Origin: Bacteroidia bacterium
Lineage (GTDB): Bacteria > Bacteroidota > Bacteroidia > J057
NCBI GenBank assembly: GCA_022760475.1
Contig: JALEFZ010000065.1
Location: forward strand, 1 to 46,497
DNA: 46,497 bases
Reading direction: 5' to 3'
The notes under the pieces were generated by a model that worked only from the letters and a program-made list of their open reading frames with translations, did not search any database and was not told the DNA's origin. A program made the translations under genes and the position numbers. Of the stretch, positions 35,035 through 43,454 are shown piece after piece (the first letter of the stretch is position 1; every line of letters begins with the position of its first letter).

Positions 35035-36462
35035 TTAATTTCTCGCAAATTTTCGAAAGGCCTGTATGGTTTTAAAATATCCTATGCCTATTAAGATTTT
35101 ACTAATAAAAAGGAATATACCCAGCCACCACGGATTATAGCCTTCAATAGGTTCAAACTTAAAATTTGTAACATCAAGCAGGCTGCAAATATGTTTTAGG
35201 GTGTACCGCAATCCTTCCCAGGTGGGAGCGAACTCTAAATTACCATCTCTCATAGCCATGATACTAAAAGTAGCAAATAGCAAGATTGATGTTATTATAG
35301 TGAATAGCACACCCCTACCCCAACTTTTTCCATGGTTATTTGTCAACCTATTGAACAGAAGAATAATTTTATCGTTCCACTTTTCAAAAAAGCCTGTCTT
35401 GCTAAGTTCCCTTTCATAAACTTTCATCTCATAACTGCCAAAATTGATCGCCTCGATAGCGTTTCCTTCCCCTTTAAGTTCCTGCTTGATCCTTCTGTAT
35501 GATTCTCTGATTCTTTGCAGGGCTACCTTTTCATCCTTGTCCTCTACTCCCTCAATATCTCCATACAGCTCAATAGTTGAGGGAATGATATTCTTCGGAT
35601 TCAGTTCTATTCCCCAAACACTGATTTTGGTATTAAAATTACTCCTTGCCAAGTCAAGTGATTGTTCAAATTTCGTATTCTGGAAACTTATTGAAGTATT
35701 GGAACCAATCTTATGGTATTGAAACTGGACCTCATCAAAGAATCGGGCCTCGGAAAAAATGGTTACTGCGAGGAAATCAGTTTTGTTAAACCTCTGTTTC
35801 CCATGAAAATTTGCTTTATAAAAGTCTACAAGTTGGTGAAAGGTGGTATTATGTAACTCTAACCCTTTCTGGAAGATGGTGTTCTGAAAATAGCAATTTG
35901 CTTCAAAAATACAGTCATTAAATGACACCTTCTCCTTGAACTCAGCAAAGTTAAAGTAGACTTTGTCCTTAAATTCACACTCTAAAAACTTTACTCTTTT
36001 CTGAAATTCTGTCGCGAATTTTCTTTTGATTGGCTTTCCATACCCTCCAAAAAATGTTTTTGTCCTAAAAGAAGTTTTCCTAAAGGTTACCTGCCCTTTA
36101 AAAATGGCTCGGCTCAAATCGATATCCTCAGTCAGAGCTAAATACCCAATCTCATTTTTCTGAGATGAAGAAATCAACAATCCAATATGAATTACAATAT
36201 CTCCCTCGAAAATGATTGTATCCCAGCCATTAGAAAAATTATTCAAACTGAAATTTAGCGTATTTCTAGATGAGTTCCTTGATAACCTTAGCGAATTTGA
36301 AACAATTACCTTTCTGAAGCTTAAGCTATTTTGAATTATCACTTGAAGGATTGTTAGTACCTTCTGACCTTGCTTCGAATGAATCTCCAAAATTTCCTTA
36401 TCTACTAAAGTAATTTCATGTCCGAATCTCTTTAAGGCCTCTACTTTATCTTCTAACTCCAT
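35035..36462 (-). CDS. Pentapeptide-repeat-like protein with two C-terminal membrane helices
   Basis: A 475-residue protein. Residues about 110-285 hold degenerate repeats with a Phe or Leu every five residues (FKGQVTFRKTSF, FKDKVYFNFAEFKEKVSF, FEANCYFQNTIFQKGLEL, FYKANFHGKQRF, FSEARFFDEVQF), as in right-handed quadrilateral beta-helices. Residues 300-355 are a charged helical linker (RIRESYRRIKQELKGEGN). Two membrane helices follow at about 384-404 and 445-463, with a loop containing WEGLRYTLKHICSLLDV between them. There is no signal peptide, so the repeat domain should face the cytoplasm. The helix-loop-helix end recalls two-helix channel-like proteins linked to pentapeptide repeats in other bacteria, but there is no selectivity filter. 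Function unknown; the gene stands alone with its own terminator. Confidence 0.8.
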   Translation of the reverse strand: MELEDKVEALKRFGHEITLVDKEILEIHSKQGQKVLTILQVIIQNSLSFRKVIVSNSLRLSRNSSRNTLNFSLNNFSNGWDTIIFEGDIVIHIGLLISSSQKNEIGYLALTEDIDLSRAIFKGQVTFRKTSFRTKTFFGGYGKPIKRKFATEFQKRVKFLECEFKDKVYFNFAEFKEKVSFNDCIFEANCYFQNTIFQKGLELHNTTFHQLVDFYKANFHGKQRFNKTDFLAVTIFSEARFFDEVQFQYHKIGSNTSISFQNTKFEQSLDLARSNFNTKISVWGIELNPKNIIPSTIELYGDIEGVEDKDEKVALQRIRESYRRIKQELKGEGNAIEAINFGSYEMKVYERELSKTGFFEKWNDKIILLFNRLTNNHGKSWGRGVLFTIITSILLFATFSIMAMRDGNLEFAPTWEGLRYTLKHICSLLDVTNFKFEPIEGYNPWWLGIFLFISKILIGIGYFKTIQAFRKFARN

Positions 36463-36560
36463 CTAAGCTAATATTTTTACTCTAATGACAAACTCGAAAT
36501 CAAAATAGTTTAAATCAACAATAATTTTCAGCGTACCGAACAATAAATACCTCCAACAAA

Positions 36561-36584
36561 AAAGGGGTACCTTTTTGGTACCCC
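36561..36584 (-). terminator. Rho-independent terminator of the DegQ/HtrA gene
   Basis: Perfect 8-bp stem GGGGTACC (36564-36571) and GGTACCCC (36577-36584) with a T5 loop, followed on the minus strand by TTTTTTTG. About 90 bp after the stop codon. Confidence 0.8.
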
Positions 36585-36672
36585 TGGGTAAAAGAACGCA
36601 GTAAAGCCAATCTTCCCAAATTGGAAATTAAAATTCTTAGTTCAGTGAGTTTAACTCTATCAGTTTTTCCTA

Positions 36673-38151
36673 TTACATTCCGAATCCGTAGTAAACTGTC
36701 TCCCCTGAGCCTTCATAAACCCCCTCGATCAATACCCCTCCTTCTTTTCCTTTGAGGATTTTTTCTACTTCCTCTGCGGCTCTAACCGATTTTCCATCAA
36801 TTTTGGTGATGATGAATCCTTCACGGATGTTGGTTTGGCGGGTGAGTTTTCCAGTCCTCAGGTTGGTAACCTGTACCCCACCTTTGAGGCCCAGTTTGCT
36901 CGCCTTGTCTTTACTCAGCGGTTGGAGCTCAGCTCCCAGGCTCGAAATGATGCCCTTTGCTTCTGCCTTCACTACTGAGGTATTTCCTTCCTTATTTTTC
37001 AGGATAACAGTTAAATCTTTTTCTCTTCCATCCCTCAAGACAGTCAATTTTGCCTGATCACCAGGACGCTTTTTGCCAATTGATGCTTGAAGTGCAGGTG
37101 AACTTTTGACAAGCTGTCCGTCTACCTTCAGGATTACATCTCCTTTCTTCATCCCAGCTGTGTAGGCAGCCGAGTTTTCTAGCAAACTGTCAACCCATAC
37201 CCCTTCAGTTACCTTCAGGCCTTTTTCTTTGGCAAGGTTGCCATCTACACTTCTGATCATCACTCCCAGATATCCTCTTTGCACCATTCCATATTCCATT
37301 AAGTCCGTGATGACCTTCCTCATCAGATTAGAAGGGATGGCAAATCCATATCCAGAATATGATCCCGTAGGGCTGGCAATGGCAGTATTGATGCCTATAA
37401 GGTCTCCGTTCAGGTTCACCAATGCACCTCCACTGTTGCCAGGATTGATGGCTGCATCTGTCTGGATGAAACTCTCAATGGCACTTCTGTCTTTCAGGAT
37501 ATTAATGTTGCGGCCTTTCGCACTTACAATACCTGCAGTTACGGTAGAATTCAGGTTAAATGGATTTCCCACGGCCAATACCCATTGGCCTACCTTCACA
37601 CCATCTGAGTTGGCAATTTGAATATTAGGAAGTCCATTTTCTTCTATTTTGAGCAGGGCTAGGTCTGTAGACGGATCTGTACCAATCAGTTCCGCCTTGT
37701 AATTTCTATTGTCATTCAATGACACTTCTATGTCATCAGCACCGTCTACTACGTGCTTGTTTGTAACGATATAGCCATCTTCAGATATGATAACTCCGGA
37801 ACCCGTCCCTACGCTTGGGCGGTTATTGGGTATTCTATTCCCAAAATCATCACCAAAAAAGTCTCTGAACATATCGGGAACCTGAGTCTGAGGAGCCCTT
37901 GAAGACCTTACCTTGGTAGATTTGATGAATACCACCGCAGGCATGACTCTTTCAGCCGGTTCCGTAAAATCTAATGTCGCTACAGTGCCCTTGTCCAGTT
38001 TGCTCGAATAAACTGGAAGGGCTGTTTCGTGCTGAATTTTGTAAACAGTTTCCTTTGAATCCGATTCGAAGATTGTCTTGTAAGCTCCCAGGGTCAATAC
38101 ACTCCCGAATAAGCCAGCAAGAACAACTCCAGTTATTTTTTTCCAGTTCAT
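36673..38151 (-). CDS. Periplasmic serine protease/chaperone of the DegQ/HtrA family
   Basis: A 492-residue trypsin-like protease. Residues 1-28 are a signal anchor or signal peptide (ITGVVLAGLFGSVLTLGAY). The catalytic triad is complete: His133 in VTNKHVVDGAD, Asp163 in STDLALLKI and Ser240 in NPGNSGGALVN. Two PDZ domains follow: the first contains MVQRGYLGVMI and MKKGDVILKVDGQLVKS (about 290-385), the second LQPLSKDKASKLGLKGG and NIREGFIITKIDGKSV (about 400-480). It should degrade or refold misfolded envelope proteins, a plausible need given the many secreted proteins here. Length and layout are usual for Bacteroidota Do-type proteases. It is divergent from the OmpA-type lipoprotein gene, with 223 bp between them. 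Confidence 0.94.
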   Translation of the reverse strand: MNWKKITGVVLAGLFGSVLTLGAYKTIFESDSKETVYKIQHETALPVYSSKLDKGTVATLDFTEPAERVMPAVVFIKSTKVRSSRAPQTQVPDMFRDFFGDDFGNRIPNNRPSVGTGSGVIISEDGYIVTNKHVVDGADDIEVSLNDNRNYKAELIGTDPSTDLALLKIEENGLPNIQIANSDGVKVGQWVLAVGNPFNLNSTVTAGIVSAKGRNINILKDRSAIESFIQTDAAINPGNSGGALVNLNGDLIGINTAIASPTGSYSGYGFAIPSNLMRKVITDLMEYGMVQRGYLGVMIRSVDGNLAKEKGLKVTEGVWVDSLLENSAAYTAGMKKGDVILKVDGQLVKSSPALQASIGKKRPGDQAKLTVLRDGREKDLTVILKNKEGNTSVVKAEAKGIISSLGAELQPLSKDKASKLGLKGGVQVTNLRTGKLTRQTNIREGFIITKIDGKSVRAAEEVEKILKGKEGGVLIEGVYEGSGETVYYGFGM

Positions 38152-38285
38152 GATGTATGTTCTTTCAATAAATTATCTGATTCAAATTACGCCAGCCCCA
38201 TCTTAACGGTTAGTCAAAGAAAAGTTAATGCTCTGTTAAGGGAGGAATAGCCCATATCAGAAGATGTAACTCACCCCATGACAAC

Positions 38286-38316
38286 TTTCAAGATTCATCA
38301 ATATTTTGTAATTTTG
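38286..38316 (+). promoter_or_regulatory. Candidate promoter of the OmpA-type lipoprotein gene
   Basis: TTTC - 19 bases - TAATTTTG fits the Bacteroidota -33/-7 promoter (TTTG and TAnnTTTG) with one mismatch. The -7 box lies about 59 bases before the ATG at 38375. Confidence 0.35.
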
Positions 38317-38374
38317 AAAAAAAGTAAAGTAAGGACATTCGTAATATTAATTAAGCATTTAGTATATACATTCC

Positions 38375-40960
38375 ATGAAAATTCTATCCCTAAAACAAAA
38401 GCTATATCTTTTTTCCATTCTACTTTTGACATTTTGGATGTCAGCTTGTTCCCCAAAAATCTTTTTCCAGGACGGGGGACCTGATAAAGAGGTCTGTGTG
38501 AATGATTTAGAGCCTTTCTACGATGGCAGGCATAGCATGGCAAATGGTGATCAAAATTTGACCTATGCCTATTTTAAAAACCAAGGGACCTATGTAACTG
38601 GGCATTTTGTAATCAGACAACGGTTGCCGAAAAATCCTTCAGGAGAAGGTCCTAAGATTGTTTACTCTGCCAATTATCCAACAACCAGCATCCTTTCGAG
38701 CGACAGAAGGTCCAAGTATCTAAGGGGAGAATTGGTTCTACAAAAGAAAGACTGCATATATAAAGCGGCCATTGACTATGGTCCGGTTTATGGATTGGAA
38801 TTGAAAAAAAATATCATTCCGGTAAGAAAAAACTTCAAGCCTGTAAGTAAGTCCAGGCATAAAACTGCATTCTACAAGGTAAGTTATCGTTTCCAGAACC
38901 CTACTCCTACCACCAAAGCAGCAGACTTTCAACTGAGGCTCGATCCTGAGTTGGGCCAAAATGATGGACCTGCAATGGAGGCATTTAAATTCAGAAAAGG
39001 CTTAGGAAAAATTGTTAACATTTTCGAAAGACATCAGGACACCATACTCAAAAAAAATCAGCGAATCAGCACTCCCCAAAAATGGAGGAAACGCAAAAAC
39101 GCCATTTTGTACCATCCAGAAGTAGTCCGAAACAGACCGGAGAAAATCGCCATGATCTATACAGGCAGGCGAAAAAAAGACATTCAGCCCCAAAAAATTT
39201 ATTTGGGTAGTTGGCGTGAGCAGAGCAATGAACTCTGGAAGGTCCCCAGCAAAAAGGGACAATATGGAGATGCAGGCTTGGTAATGGAATATGGCTTGAA
39301 GGTGCCACCAGGGGATTCTCTGGAAATCAGTTATTACCAGGGTCTATACCAGCCGGGTATGGGAAGGCGAATCTTTTCTCCTTATCAAAAGCCTGAAGTA
39401 GACCTGAAACTGGCATTTCAAAAACCCGTTGACTACCTCAATGGAACCTTCCTTGCGGTAGAAGAAGACGAGGCTACGATTGGAGACACAGCCCATGTCG
39501 TTTGGAACATCTTTCATAGAGAGGAATGTGCGGACAAACTGGATCAGTTGGATGGCAATGTCCCAGGTCTTAAGTATTACAATGGTTCCGACAAGGTACT
39601 TGTCAATTGTACAGACAGCATTTACTACATGGTACTCAGGCTGGAAAAAAGCAAGGTCAATGCCATGTGGTCTGATACACTGACACCAAGATTACCTTAT
39701 GAGGGAGATACAGCCAATAATTCCATTAATTCGGGCTTATTCACCCTGGGAGCAGAAAATACCCCATTATTGTTTGGTTACCCCTACCCTTCTACGACTT
39801 CCCATTTTGTGCTTCGCAGCCGCAACGTACGATACCGCAACATGCGAGGAGAAAGAGAGGAGATCCAGGCTCAAGACAGGGACTATTTCTATGCCTCCAA
39901 TGAAAAAGAAATCATCAAGGGTATTCCTTTGGGAGCCAATTTCAAACTTAAACCTCAGTTTCCGGCCAGGCAACTTGAATATGTGCTTGGCAGGCAAAGC
40001 AACAGAACATATAGCAATGGTAAGTTCTATCAACACTTGTACGCCCTTAAAAATGGAGTAGACAGTGTGTACCTGAGTCAGAAGATTACTCCATGCGATT
40101 ATGCATTTAGGGAAAGTAAAAAGGGAGATCGGATTTTCTATTATAAGGTGGAATTTGAAATCAGAAATGCCACTTGCAATCAGGAAAAGGAGCGAGAGTT
40201 TAAGCTGTCTTATATGCTAGATCCTCGTCTGGGGACAGATGAAATGGGTTATATCCAGGTCAAGGACTCTATTTATCCTGGAGAGAAAAGTTTTACCATT
40301 GAGAAGCCTAGCATGCTTACGATTCTCCCTCAAAAAGCTGATACCGCTGTCATGGGATTAAACCTCCGTTTTGGTACGGACGGCAGCCCACAACCCGAGG
40401 TAATTTACAATACCCTGTGGCAATCTCAGCGCAAAAACCTTACGGGGGTTGCGAGCGACCTGAAAATCAGGAATGATCGGGCATTGTTTATCGAATGGCC
40501 TGCGTTGAGGATTTATCCCGGAGGAACAAAGAAAATCTCCTTCCTGATTGGGAATGACTCCTCATCGAATACTGAAATTATTTTTGCCAAGCCCATTAAA
40601 AAGGAAGAGGTGGTTTGGTTTGACTATGACAGAGATACCCTTATCCGGGGTGAGCAATTGATTTTGGAAAAGTTACTTGCCAATCACCTTTGGCCGAAGA
40701 AAGATCAAAAAGGAAAACTGTACCGGCCTTTCTCACATTTGGTATTGGAAGGATTTACGGGCAGTGTAGGTAGTGAAGTTTACAACCAGGCACTAGCGGG
40801 CAGAAGGTTGGAATATGTAAAAAAATGGTTGGTGGCAAAGGGCATTCCCTCCAAAAAGATCCTTACCAAAATCAATGGAGAATACTATGCAGATGAAGAC
40901 CCGATTCGGCAGCGTGTCAGAAACAGTGAGCGTGTGGTAAGAATCAAGATATATCCCTGA
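38375..40960 (+). CDS. Large OmpA-family outer membrane lipoprotein
   Basis: An 861-residue protein. The lipoprotein signal KQKLYLFSILLLTFWMSAC ends at Cys25. Residues 26 to about 750 are beta-rich and without clear family; two segments resemble each other (around FYKVSYRFQNPTPTTKAADFQLRLDPELG and YYKVEFEIRNATCNQEKEREFKLSYMLDPRLG), showing internal duplication. The last 100 residues are an OmpA C-terminal peptidoglycan-binding domain (LVLEGFTGSVGSEVYNQALAGRRLEYVKKWL, KILTKINGEYYADED, NSERVVRIKIYP). It probably links the outer membrane to the cell wall. The size resembles PorE/OmpA-type structural lipoproteins of gliding bacteria, but I see no direct match. It is followed by a strong terminator. 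Confidence 0.85.
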   Translation: MKILSLKQKLYLFSILLLTFWMSACSPKIFFQDGGPDKEVCVNDLEPFYDGRHSMANGDQNLTYAYFKNQGTYVTGHFVIRQRLPKNPSGEGPKIVYSANYPTTSILSSDRRSKYLRGELVLQKKDCIYKAAIDYGPVYGLELKKNIIPVRKNFKPVSKSRHKTAFYKVSYRFQNPTPTTKAADFQLRLDPELGQNDGPAMEAFKFRKGLGKIVNIFERHQDTILKKNQRISTPQKWRKRKNAILYHPEVVRNRPEKIAMIYTGRRKKDIQPQKIYLGSWREQSNELWKVPSKKGQYGDAGLVMEYGLKVPPGDSLEISYYQGLYQPGMGRRIFSPYQKPEVDLKLAFQKPVDYLNGTFLAVEEDEATIGDTAHVVWNIFHREECADKLDQLDGNVPGLKYYNGSDKVLVNCTDSIYYMVLRLEKSKVNAMWSDTLTPRLPYEGDTANNSINSGLFTLGAENTPLLFGYPYPSTTSHFVLRSRNVRYRNMRGEREEIQAQDRDYFYASNEKEIIKGIPLGANFKLKPQFPARQLEYVLGRQSNRTYSNGKFYQHLYALKNGVDSVYLSQKITPCDYAFRESKKGDRIFYYKVEFEIRNATCNQEKEREFKLSYMLDPRLGTDEMGYIQVKDSIYPGEKSFTIEKPSMLTILPQKADTAVMGLNLRFGTDGSPQPEVIYNTLWQSQRKNLTGVASDLKIRNDRALFIEWPALRIYPGGTKKISFLIGNDSSSNTEIIFAKPIKKEEVVWFDYDRDTLIRGEQLILEKLLANHLWPKKDQKGKLYRPFSHLVLEGFTGSVGSEVYNQALAGRRLEYVKKWLVAKGIPSKKILTKINGEYYADEDPIRQRVRNSERVVRIKIYP

Positions 40961-40988
40961 TATTCAGGCATATTATACTAGGACTGGA

Positions 40989-41020
40989 TTTTCCTTGGGG
41001 ATTCAATTCCTCAGGGAAAA
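40989..41020 (+). terminator. Rho-independent terminator of the OmpA-type lipoprotein gene
   Basis: A 13-bp stem (40989-41001 with 41008-41020, two G-T pairs) and a 6-base loop, followed by ATTTTGTTGT. It starts 28 bp after the stop codon and isolates mnmE from upstream transcription. Confidence 0.75.
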
Positions 41021-41041
41021 ATTTTGTTGTAAATTTCCCCG

Positions 41042-42427
41042 ATGAAACATTTCGACACCATTGCAGCGATCTCAACGCCTAATGGTTTGGGGGCTATTGG
41101 AGTAATAAGGGTATCAGGGAAAGATGCCATAAGTTTGGTAAATAATGTTTTTTCTGGAGACCTGATGAAGGTGGATGGATACCGCATGAAATACGGCCGG
41201 ATTATCAAGGCTGGGAAGGTACTGGATGAGGTAGTTGTGGGAATTTTTCGTGCTCCCAATTCATTTACGAGGGAAGATGTAGTTGAAATATCATGTCATG
41301 GCAGCCCATTTATTCTGAGGGAGGTCATGGAACTGTTGGTGGAACAAGGCATTCGTCCTGCTGAGGCGGGAGAATTCACCCAAAGGGCTTTCCTGAATGG
41401 GGCCATGGACTTGTCGCAGGCGGAAGCTGTGGCAGACCTGATTGCTTCATCTTCGGCGGCTTCTCATCGCCTGGCGATGAACCAGTTGAGGGGAGGTATC
41501 TCCAAGGAACTCTCACAGTTGAGGGAAAGGCTGTTGAACTTCGTTTCGCTGATTGAATTGGAACTGGACTTCGGGGAAGAGGACGTAGAATTTGCTGATA
41601 GGACGCAATTGGAGGCTTTGATCAAGGAAATGTTGTCTCAAACGGGCAGGCTGATTTCCTCTTTCCAATTGGGAAATGCCTTGAAGCAGGGTGTTCCGAC
41701 GGCCATCATAGGCAAGCCCAATGCAGGCAAATCCACCCTGTTGAATGCCTTGTTGCAGGAAAACAGGGCCATCGTGAGCGATATTCCTGGGACCACGCGT
41801 GATGTAATCGAAGACAGAATGGTGATCGAAGGGATAGAATTCCGATTGATGGACACCGCAGGGGTTCGCGAAACCACTGATACCATAGAAAAGGAGGGTG
41901 TTCACCGTACGTTGAACATCGCGCAGCGATCCTCGCTGATCATGTACATTTTCGACCTGCACCAGGAGAGTCCAGAGGAGGCTCAAGCTTATGTCAACTC
42001 CCTACAACTGCCGTCCAGCAGCAGGATTCTCTATGTTGGGAACAAGCTGGACCTGATGCGCATGCGCGGCATGCATCGGGGAGCTGTCCCGCAGGCCAGT
42101 ACTCCTGGGAAGGGCATTATTCTCATTTCTGCGAAAGAAGGCAGCCAGTTGGACAACTTAAAAAGCCGCATGGTAGCGGAGGTTAACTCCTTTTCGGAGG
42201 GACAGGGCGATCAGGCACTGATATCGAATGTCAGGCATTTGAATGCCTTGAAGAAGGCGCATGCTGCGCTGGAGGATGTAGAGCGGGGCATGGCCAGCGG
42301 CCTGAGTGGCGATTTGCTGTCGATAGACATTCGGACAGTGCTCCACTATGTGGGGGAGATCACCGGAGAGATCAGCACCGATGAGGTCTTAGGGAATATT
42401 TTTGGGAAGTTTTGTATTGGAAAGTAG
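41042..42427 (+). CDS. mnmE: tRNA uridine-5-carboxymethylaminomethyl modification GTPase MnmE
   Basis: A 461-residue protein of normal length. With MnmG it installs the (carboxymethyl)aminomethyl group at U34 of certain tRNAs using 5,10-methylene-tetrahydrofolate. The N-terminal folate-binding domain (1-120) shows AAISTPNGLGAIGVIRVSG and VVEISCHGSPFILREV. The helical domain carries AMDLSQAEAVADLI. The G domain has G1 GKPNAGKS (224-231), G3 DTAG (271-274), G4 NKLD (334-337). The C-terminus is the conserved FCIGK with the catalytic Cys. The 3' half is more GC-rich than the neighbouring genes. Only 21 bases separate its start from the preceding terminator, so its promoter must overlap that region. 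Confidence 0.97.
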   Translation: MKHFDTIAAISTPNGLGAIGVIRVSGKDAISLVNNVFSGDLMKVDGYRMKYGRIIKAGKVLDEVVVGIFRAPNSFTREDVVEISCHGSPFILREVMELLVEQGIRPAEAGEFTQRAFLNGAMDLSQAEAVADLIASSSAASHRLAMNQLRGGISKELSQLRERLLNFVSLIELELDFGEEDVEFADRTQLEALIKEMLSQTGRLISSFQLGNALKQGVPTAIIGKPNAGKSTLLNALLQENRAIVSDIPGTTRDVIEDRMVIEGIEFRLMDTAGVRETTDTIEKEGVHRTLNIAQRSSLIMYIFDLHQESPEEAQAYVNSLQLPSSSRILYVGNKLDLMRMRGMHRGAVPQASTPGKGIILISAKEGSQLDNLKSRMVAEVNSFSEGQGDQALISNVRHLNALKKAHAALEDVERGMASGLSGDLLSIDIRTVLHYVGEITGEISTDEVLGNIFGKFCIGK

Positions 42428-42484
42428 GAATTCCCGATGATTCGAAACCAAAGTCTAACAATAAATCCAGAGTTAGTCCTAAAC

Positions 42485-42812
42485 TTAAACATACCTCTCC
42501 AACAATTCTTGAATTTCCTGATCTGAGATGGTATCCTTTTCTCCTTTGTTGTAAATAGAAAGTAGCAAGATGGTTTCTTCATCAATTTGAACATAGATGA
42601 TGACTCTACCACCACCACTTTTTCCTTTACCTTTGGATTTTGATAGCCAGCAGTACTTTGAAAATATTTCTTCCCAGAGAAGTTCCTAGGGTTGGCTCTT
42701 CGGCTAGTTCCTCAAAAAGGTTTGATAGGTCATTTTTTAATGATGGATATTTCCTGGAGAGCTTCTTCGCTTCTTTTTGGAAGTTTGGGGTAAGTTCAAT
42801 GTCAAAGGCCAT
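42485..42812 (-). pseudogene. RelE/ParE-family toxin gene with a +1 frameshift
   Basis: The reading frame from the ATG at 42810-42812 (MAFDIELTPNFQKEAKKLSRKYPSLKNDL...) is a RelE/ParE-type toxin but stops early after LLAIKIQR. The rest of the family sequence continues in the next frame as SKGKGKSGGGRVIIYVQID, EETILLLSIYNKGEKDTISD and ELLERYV, ending in a stop at 42485-42487. One extra A in the run at the join (AAAA instead of AAA, near 42640) explains the break; removing it restores an intact toxin of about 108 residues. The gene overlaps the antitoxin gene by 11 bases, the normal arrangement. The toxin, a predicted ribosome-dependent RNase or gyrase inhibitor, is probably inactive unless the frame is recovered or the base is a sequencing error. 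Confidence 0.8.
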
Positions 42813-43014
42813 TCAAAAAGTCTTGAGCAGAGGTTGTAGAAAGTTTGCCTTGTTTGTATTCTTCAAGTTCCTTGAAACCCTGCTTAAGGTTTTCCATTAT
42901 TTTCTCCTTTGAGTCTCCTTCTTCCTCCTGAATTTGTACAAAGTCCAGGCTTTTAATTAATTCCAGAAAGAATTTGTATTTGCTTTCTTTGATATTTAAA
43001 GTGATTTGTTTCAT
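42802..43014 (-). CDS. Antitoxin partner of the RelE/ParE-family toxin
   Basis: A 70-residue protein starting at the ATG at 43012-43014. The sequence MKQITLNIKESKYKFFLELI then KSLDFVQIQEEE and a C-terminal helix with KEKIMENLKQGFKELEEYKQGKL is characteristic of small antitoxins paired with RelE/ParE toxins in Bacteroidota. The N-terminal strand-helix would dimerise and bind DNA, and the C-terminal helix would wrap the toxin. It is the upstream gene of the pair and overlaps the toxin start. It is intact, whereas the toxin is frameshifted. Autoregulation of the operon is expected from the family. Confidence 0.82.
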   Translation of the reverse strand: MKQITLNIKESKYKFFLELIKSLDFVQIQEEEGDSKEKIMENLKQGFKELEEYKQGKLSTTSAQDFLNGL

Positions 43015-43216
43015 CTAGATAGCTTCTTTTTAACAAGAATATAAAAATATACGAAAATAGCTCCTCAAAAGATAAAGTTATTCTTTCAACTATCAATCAA
43101 CCGAAAAGTCTCATGTCCATACCAAGTAGAAAAGTAGAACCAATTTTCAGTAAATATTTGTAACCAACTTGTAGCTCTAGCAAATAAACTTCTGATAATC
43201 AATACCCGAATAATAT

Positions 43217-43454
43217 TGTACTGGGAAAGTAGAAAATTTGTCCATTTTTATTCTAAACGATTATGAAAAAATCCAGATTGAGCAAAAGCAAGATTATATA
43301 CCTTTTGAGGTAACACTAAGGGGGCTGTAGCACCCAGGAGATTTGCCATGAACAGTACATAAGCCAAAAGACTTTTTACAACTGGCGGAAGAAGTACAGA
43401 GGCCTCTCAGCTCAAAAGGCTCAAAAAGTTAGAGAAGCGAAATCCTTAAGTTAA
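43217..43454 (+). mobile_element. Remnant of the left end of an IS3-family insertion sequence
   Basis: It begins with TGTACTGGGAAAGTAGA, which looks like an IS3-type terminal inverted repeat (starting TG), 46 bases before the transposase OrfA start. The right end and OrfB are missing. The boundary at 43217 is inferred from this similarity only. Confidence 0.45.
43263..43454 (+). pseudogene. Dead IS3-family transposase OrfA (helix-turn-helix part)
   Basis: A single frame of 63 codons reads MKKSRLSKSKIIYLLR, stop, H, stop, GGCSTQEICHEQYISQKTF, YNWRKKYRGLSAQKAQKVRE. This aligns without gaps to IS3 OrfA proteins of the MKKSRFxExQI...EICREHGISxxTFYNWxxKYGGL type. The two TAA stops (codons 17 and 19) fall where the family has Glu, so single G-to-T changes of GAA codons would explain both. 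A third stop follows shortly after. No OrfB is present. It is a fossil of a past insertion next to the toxin-antitoxin pair. Confidence 0.7.

Noticed and set aside
42346..42618. Separate 90-codon minus-strand gene
   Set aside because: It is in a different frame from the second half of the frameshifted toxin and extends into mnmE; the toxin reading explains the conserved residues.
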